DNA of 64,000 nucleotides from Baylisascaris procyonis (lineage: Eukaryota; Nematoda; Chromadorea; Rhabditida; Ascarididae): contig JAZARR010000048.1 in the NCBI GenBank assembly GCA_037389465.1, forward strand, positions 248,001-312,000, read 5' to 3'. The position numbers were made by a program, and so were the translations under genes. Position 1 is the first letter of the stretch. The number at the start of each line of letters is the position of its first letter. Below are positions 60,201-64,000 of this stretch, in pieces. A model generated the notes under the pieces. It did not search any database, was not told where the DNA came from, and saw only the letters and a list, made by a program, of their open reading frames with translations.

Positions 60201-63200
60201 CATGCACTATCGCTGCTCCTCCCCCTCTCCTCGACTTTTAAATCCCCACCAATCACCTCCCCACCTTGTAACCAGATGCACATAGCGCATCGAGGTCCCT
60301 TGTAAATCCATAACACGGTTTAACCGGCGTAACGACATATAATTGTGAGCATATTATATGTTGTACATTAACTTTCGGCCCGAATAGAAAACTGTTGTTG
60401 CATAAACAGTATTATAATTGACAAATTTGAGCCATTTCAAGTGAACAGTCTTAACATTTTGCTCCGCATAAACGCCAGATAATGCCGCAAGAAACAGATC
60501 AAAAACAGCTACCTCCAGCAGAACTGAATATTCTGATTTGACGCATTCAAGTCAAATATAATACATTCAAATGCATTTTACTGTGAATTTGTTCATCGGC
60601 TGTTTCCCAAAGATATGCACAATTCTTTCATAACATTTGTTGGACTCAAACTAGGTCAGTGCTAATTAATCATTAAATGACCGATCCAAGAATATATGGA
60701 TAGAAAGAATGTGATCGCTTATGAGAAATGTTAAAATATGGATATGTGATCGTTTTGGATGTAGCTACATAAAACCGAAGAAGTTATCTTAAATCAACTG
60801 CTAAATAATTATGAAACGCAAACCGTTTATGAGTCATTTTGCAGCAGCTATTTCGATAGAAATAAGAGAGCACTAGATGATAATCTCATCTTATTTCTGG
60901 GAGGAAATAAGGAAAATGCATGAAGAATTGTTAAGAGTTAAATGATTTGTGATTTCGAACGAACGCTAGAACGAGATGCGATAGGCCGATAACTGAAATT
61001 TTTTGTTCAAGGCAGTTTTTTCTTCACTTCATAGATATCGCAAAAATCTGCAGGATAATGGGAGGAGGGAATGTGAAAGAGCTAACTCGATTATGCAGAG
61101 ATGCAACAAATTTGAATATCTAATTCATCGAACAGCCAAAAAATTTAAGAGGGAGGGGGAGATATCGGCAGTTACAACTTTGAAAGACTGCAAATTTTCC
61201 TGTTTCAAGGTGTGAACGGCGAGAAAACCAACTCAGAATGGGTCGAAGCAGCTGTTAAATGAGTTCACTCCAGCAGATCACGGAATTTACGGCAGTAAAA
61301 ATTATCCTTCTGCGGGTTCTAGAGGATAAGATGGAAATTTGTGGATGACTGCCTCCAGAATTGTCCTCTCATTTTCCTATGCCTCTGAATCAACTAAAAA
61401 TGGTGGACTCGATCGAAATTTTGTTTGGGAACCGATAACCGCAAGATGCCACATGTTAGGAATTTCATTCTCACTGCTATAATGACTTCACCATGGATGC
61501 ATATAAAAAAGCGCGCGCATTTGCAAATTACATGAAATGTGCAAAATTAAAAGGTTATCAGAACGTAAGAAATCGGCAGCAATAATAATGATTGGGAGGA
61601 AACGTTTGCGCATGTAAATTTGTTGGCGCATTTGTCCGCTTCATGACAAACGATTGAAAATAACGTGGCAATAGCGATAACAGGCTTTTTCTTCTCAAAA
61701 ATAGAAGGGATTCACTGTAATTTCAATAGGACACCCTAAAATGTTATGCAAATCTTCCTTTAATAGATATATCCACGCAAAGCATCATGAAAACTATGCC
61801 CGGCAGCTTTCTTCAAAGAAGCGTGGCATCTGCATTTTCCCATTTAAAATTAACCATACCCAGATAAGTGCACAAAGCAAAGAAAGCGAAACACGTCACA
61901 AAGGCTTCGGCAATTTAAACGATTTCCTGACAGCAAGCAAGGAAAACACCACGCTCATATATGCGACATTACAATAGAAGACTCAGTCTCTAAGCCCTAA
62001 AATGGAAATCTCTCAAATGCTATGTTATCCCCACTCCAAAGTAAAGTAAAAAGGGGGATCAGGTTTTATGCTTATTCTTAATCGGTAACTGCATCGTCGA
62101 TAAAATAGCACCACCTCTGCATCCTAGTTGCCCCTTCGTTCTAGCACTCTTTTCTGCTTTTCGTTTGTCCTCCTTTACGCGTATAAAGATCACCTTCGTA
62201 TTCCATAAGTGACTCACCTATACCAACAGTCTATACACTTTACTTGTACCAACTAAATAGTACGCATCTTCAATCTCAAGTTCTCCTATCCAGAAGAATT
62301 TTGCCTCGGTAAATCATAAAAAGAAGGAAAAAAACCTTTCTCGAACTAGAACAAACTCGCTGGTTTTTATGCACTTTTCTTATAACCAGACTTATCAATA
62401 TTATCGGTTACGACCTAAATTACAGAAAAAAAGCAAAAGGACTTTCAAAATTTTTGAAAAGAGCAGTTCAAAACACATAACAAAACAAGCATTAAAATTT
62501 AAACATTAACAAGTTGAATGCTGACTTCTTGTGCGATGGCAGATACCATTCTTTGCCGATAAATTCAAAGAAAGAAAACGACCGAAGCATGTCAGAAAAG
62601 CCCCCATGATATGTGCTTTTATATCTGCTAACCTCATCAATGAGGTTCGCAAGCCATCAATAAAAAGTGCAACATCCAAAATAACGCCATTATAGAGTCC
62701 AATCCCTTATGCAGATCTTCCAAAAAAGTTTACCTTTCGTATAACCCGACGAGAATTAGAAGTGAACAATCAGCAGGCTTCCAATGCATGCAATCACCTC
62801 TAAATGACTTCAACATCTTGAAAAGTCGATGGGTTAGCGTGACCTCTAAATGATATGCTTCGAGAAGTAATAATGTGCTGTGCATTTACCCATCAAACTT
62901 TACAACTCTAGTTGCAACGATTTCACACTTGAAATATAAAACTAACAGGTAGATAAATGCACATAAGCATACATATTCACAGATATGATATTGTCATAAT
63001 GCGCTTTTCTAAAATTAAATTGGCAAGGCGCTAGAAATATATTCGTTCTCGTATGCTCTAGGATGGAGAATAGAGAAAGCATAGTTTTGTAATATTTTTA
63101 AAAAATGATACAAAAGAAAGATCTGATAGGCATCATGAAAGGAACTAAGAAATAGAAAAGATTAAATATAAAACAAAGCACAAATGTAAATGCAAATCGT

Positions 63201-64000
63201 TGTTAAATGAATAAAACTTGAGCAGTAATAAAATGCTGAGTAGCTATTGCAAAATCGCGCAATGCACCGTTAGAGTATGACAGTCGTTCATGAGCACACA
63301 GCAACTACTCAGTGTGCTGCATTTTAATGCCAATCGATGCCTTGCTTAACAATCTTTTTTCACTCTCCCCTCCCTATCGCTTCCGTTCACATCTGCACAT
63401 ATGAAATAATGCGTTTCCAGAAAATCGCTCTTATATACTCAATAAACCTCAAACCTGTATCTCAAACCCAATTTCCTTGCATCTATGCTGCTCTCCTTAA
63501 TGAAAGTACAAAATATAAGATAGATAAACAGGCATAAACTTTTCATATTAAACTCTTTTTGATGAATGATAAGCTTATCACAAGCTAATGCTAATAAACC
63601 CCTATCAGCAATTATCTGACATTAAAACACTACATTAGTGTCAAACAAAAGTAAACAAAAATATGTTTTGTTGTTTTATGAGGAAAGAGCAGCTTCAGCA
63701 TAAACACAGAACAATGATTGGAAGGAGAGATCTTGTGCAGAAAACAAAGCAACAAATGTTTCCAATCGGCGAAAGAGATTGCAATTTTTAACGATCCAAG
63801 CAGAAGCGTAATTCCACCGTTTTTTGATGAAGTCTTTGTGATAAAAACAGACCAACAGACACATTACGTCAATCTAGCCGCCTAGGTTATTGTCTTAATC
63901 GCGCTATCGTTGCACTCAGTAAGGAAAGCTTTTTCAACAATAAGCATCACATTTTAGCAATAACTATATATTATAAAAGTTCTTAAACATACTTTAAGCA
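57249..64000. other. no gene recognised
   Basis: Frames at 57341-57607 look similarly coding on both strands and cannot be assigned. A polypurine tract at 60030-60140 is followed by a polypyrimidine tract at 60210-60270. The rest is AT-rich without supported features. Confidence 0.55.

Noticed and set aside
59911..60316. Leucine/serine/proline-rich minus-strand frames with a signal-peptide look
   Set aside because: They are products of the polypurine and polypyrimidine tracts, with no splice context.

Overview
The window looks like AT-rich, gene-poor nuclear DNA of an intron-rich animal, most plausibly a nematode. The reasons are short T-rich splice acceptors (TTTCAG, TTTTTAG, TTTGCAG) without long polypyrimidine tracts, introns from about 0.24 to 7.7 kb, and a divergent cysteine-rich secreted protein of a kind common in nematodes. 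The phylum is an inference and I cannot assign a clade. There is no sign of prokaryotic or organellar organisation, no operon-like run of genes and no CRISPR.

The dominant feature is one complete gene on the minus strand (54056 down to 34010). It encodes an orthologue of WDR47 (nemitin), a microtubule-associated LisH/CTLH/WD40 protein. I rebuilt it as 17 coding exons with phases matching at every junction, giving about 930-934 residues, close to the length of the vertebrate protein as I remember it. Exons 1-5 encode the LisH and CTLH region, exons 6-10 a Met/Pro/Ser/Gln-rich linker, and exons 11-17 the WD40 repeats. Two introns (10 and 15) appear to use GC rather than GT donors. At intron 10 a competing GT donor four bases away would create an immediate stop codon.

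The largest WDR47 intron (intron 8, 40655-48384) contains a nested gene on the opposite strand. Its three exons (42852-46004) encode a predicted secreted protein of about 319 residues built from eight blocks of cysteines spaced CX3C. I do not recognise the family, and it is the best candidate here for something undescribed. A weaker second candidate on the plus strand lies in the same intron (47163-48234: signal peptide, CC motif, hydrophobic C-terminus).

The flanks (1-34 kb and 54-64 kb) are mostly sequence in which I recognise no gene. They hold a few G+C- or CpG-rich islands (4860-5730, 16560-16975, 22890-23180), isolated signal-peptide-like exons (30752-30826 plus, 57086-57248 minus), a degenerate tRNA-like stretch (23741-23805), small tandem duplications, homopolymers and two TA microsatellites. 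Most open frames there are short and match chance expectation for this base composition.
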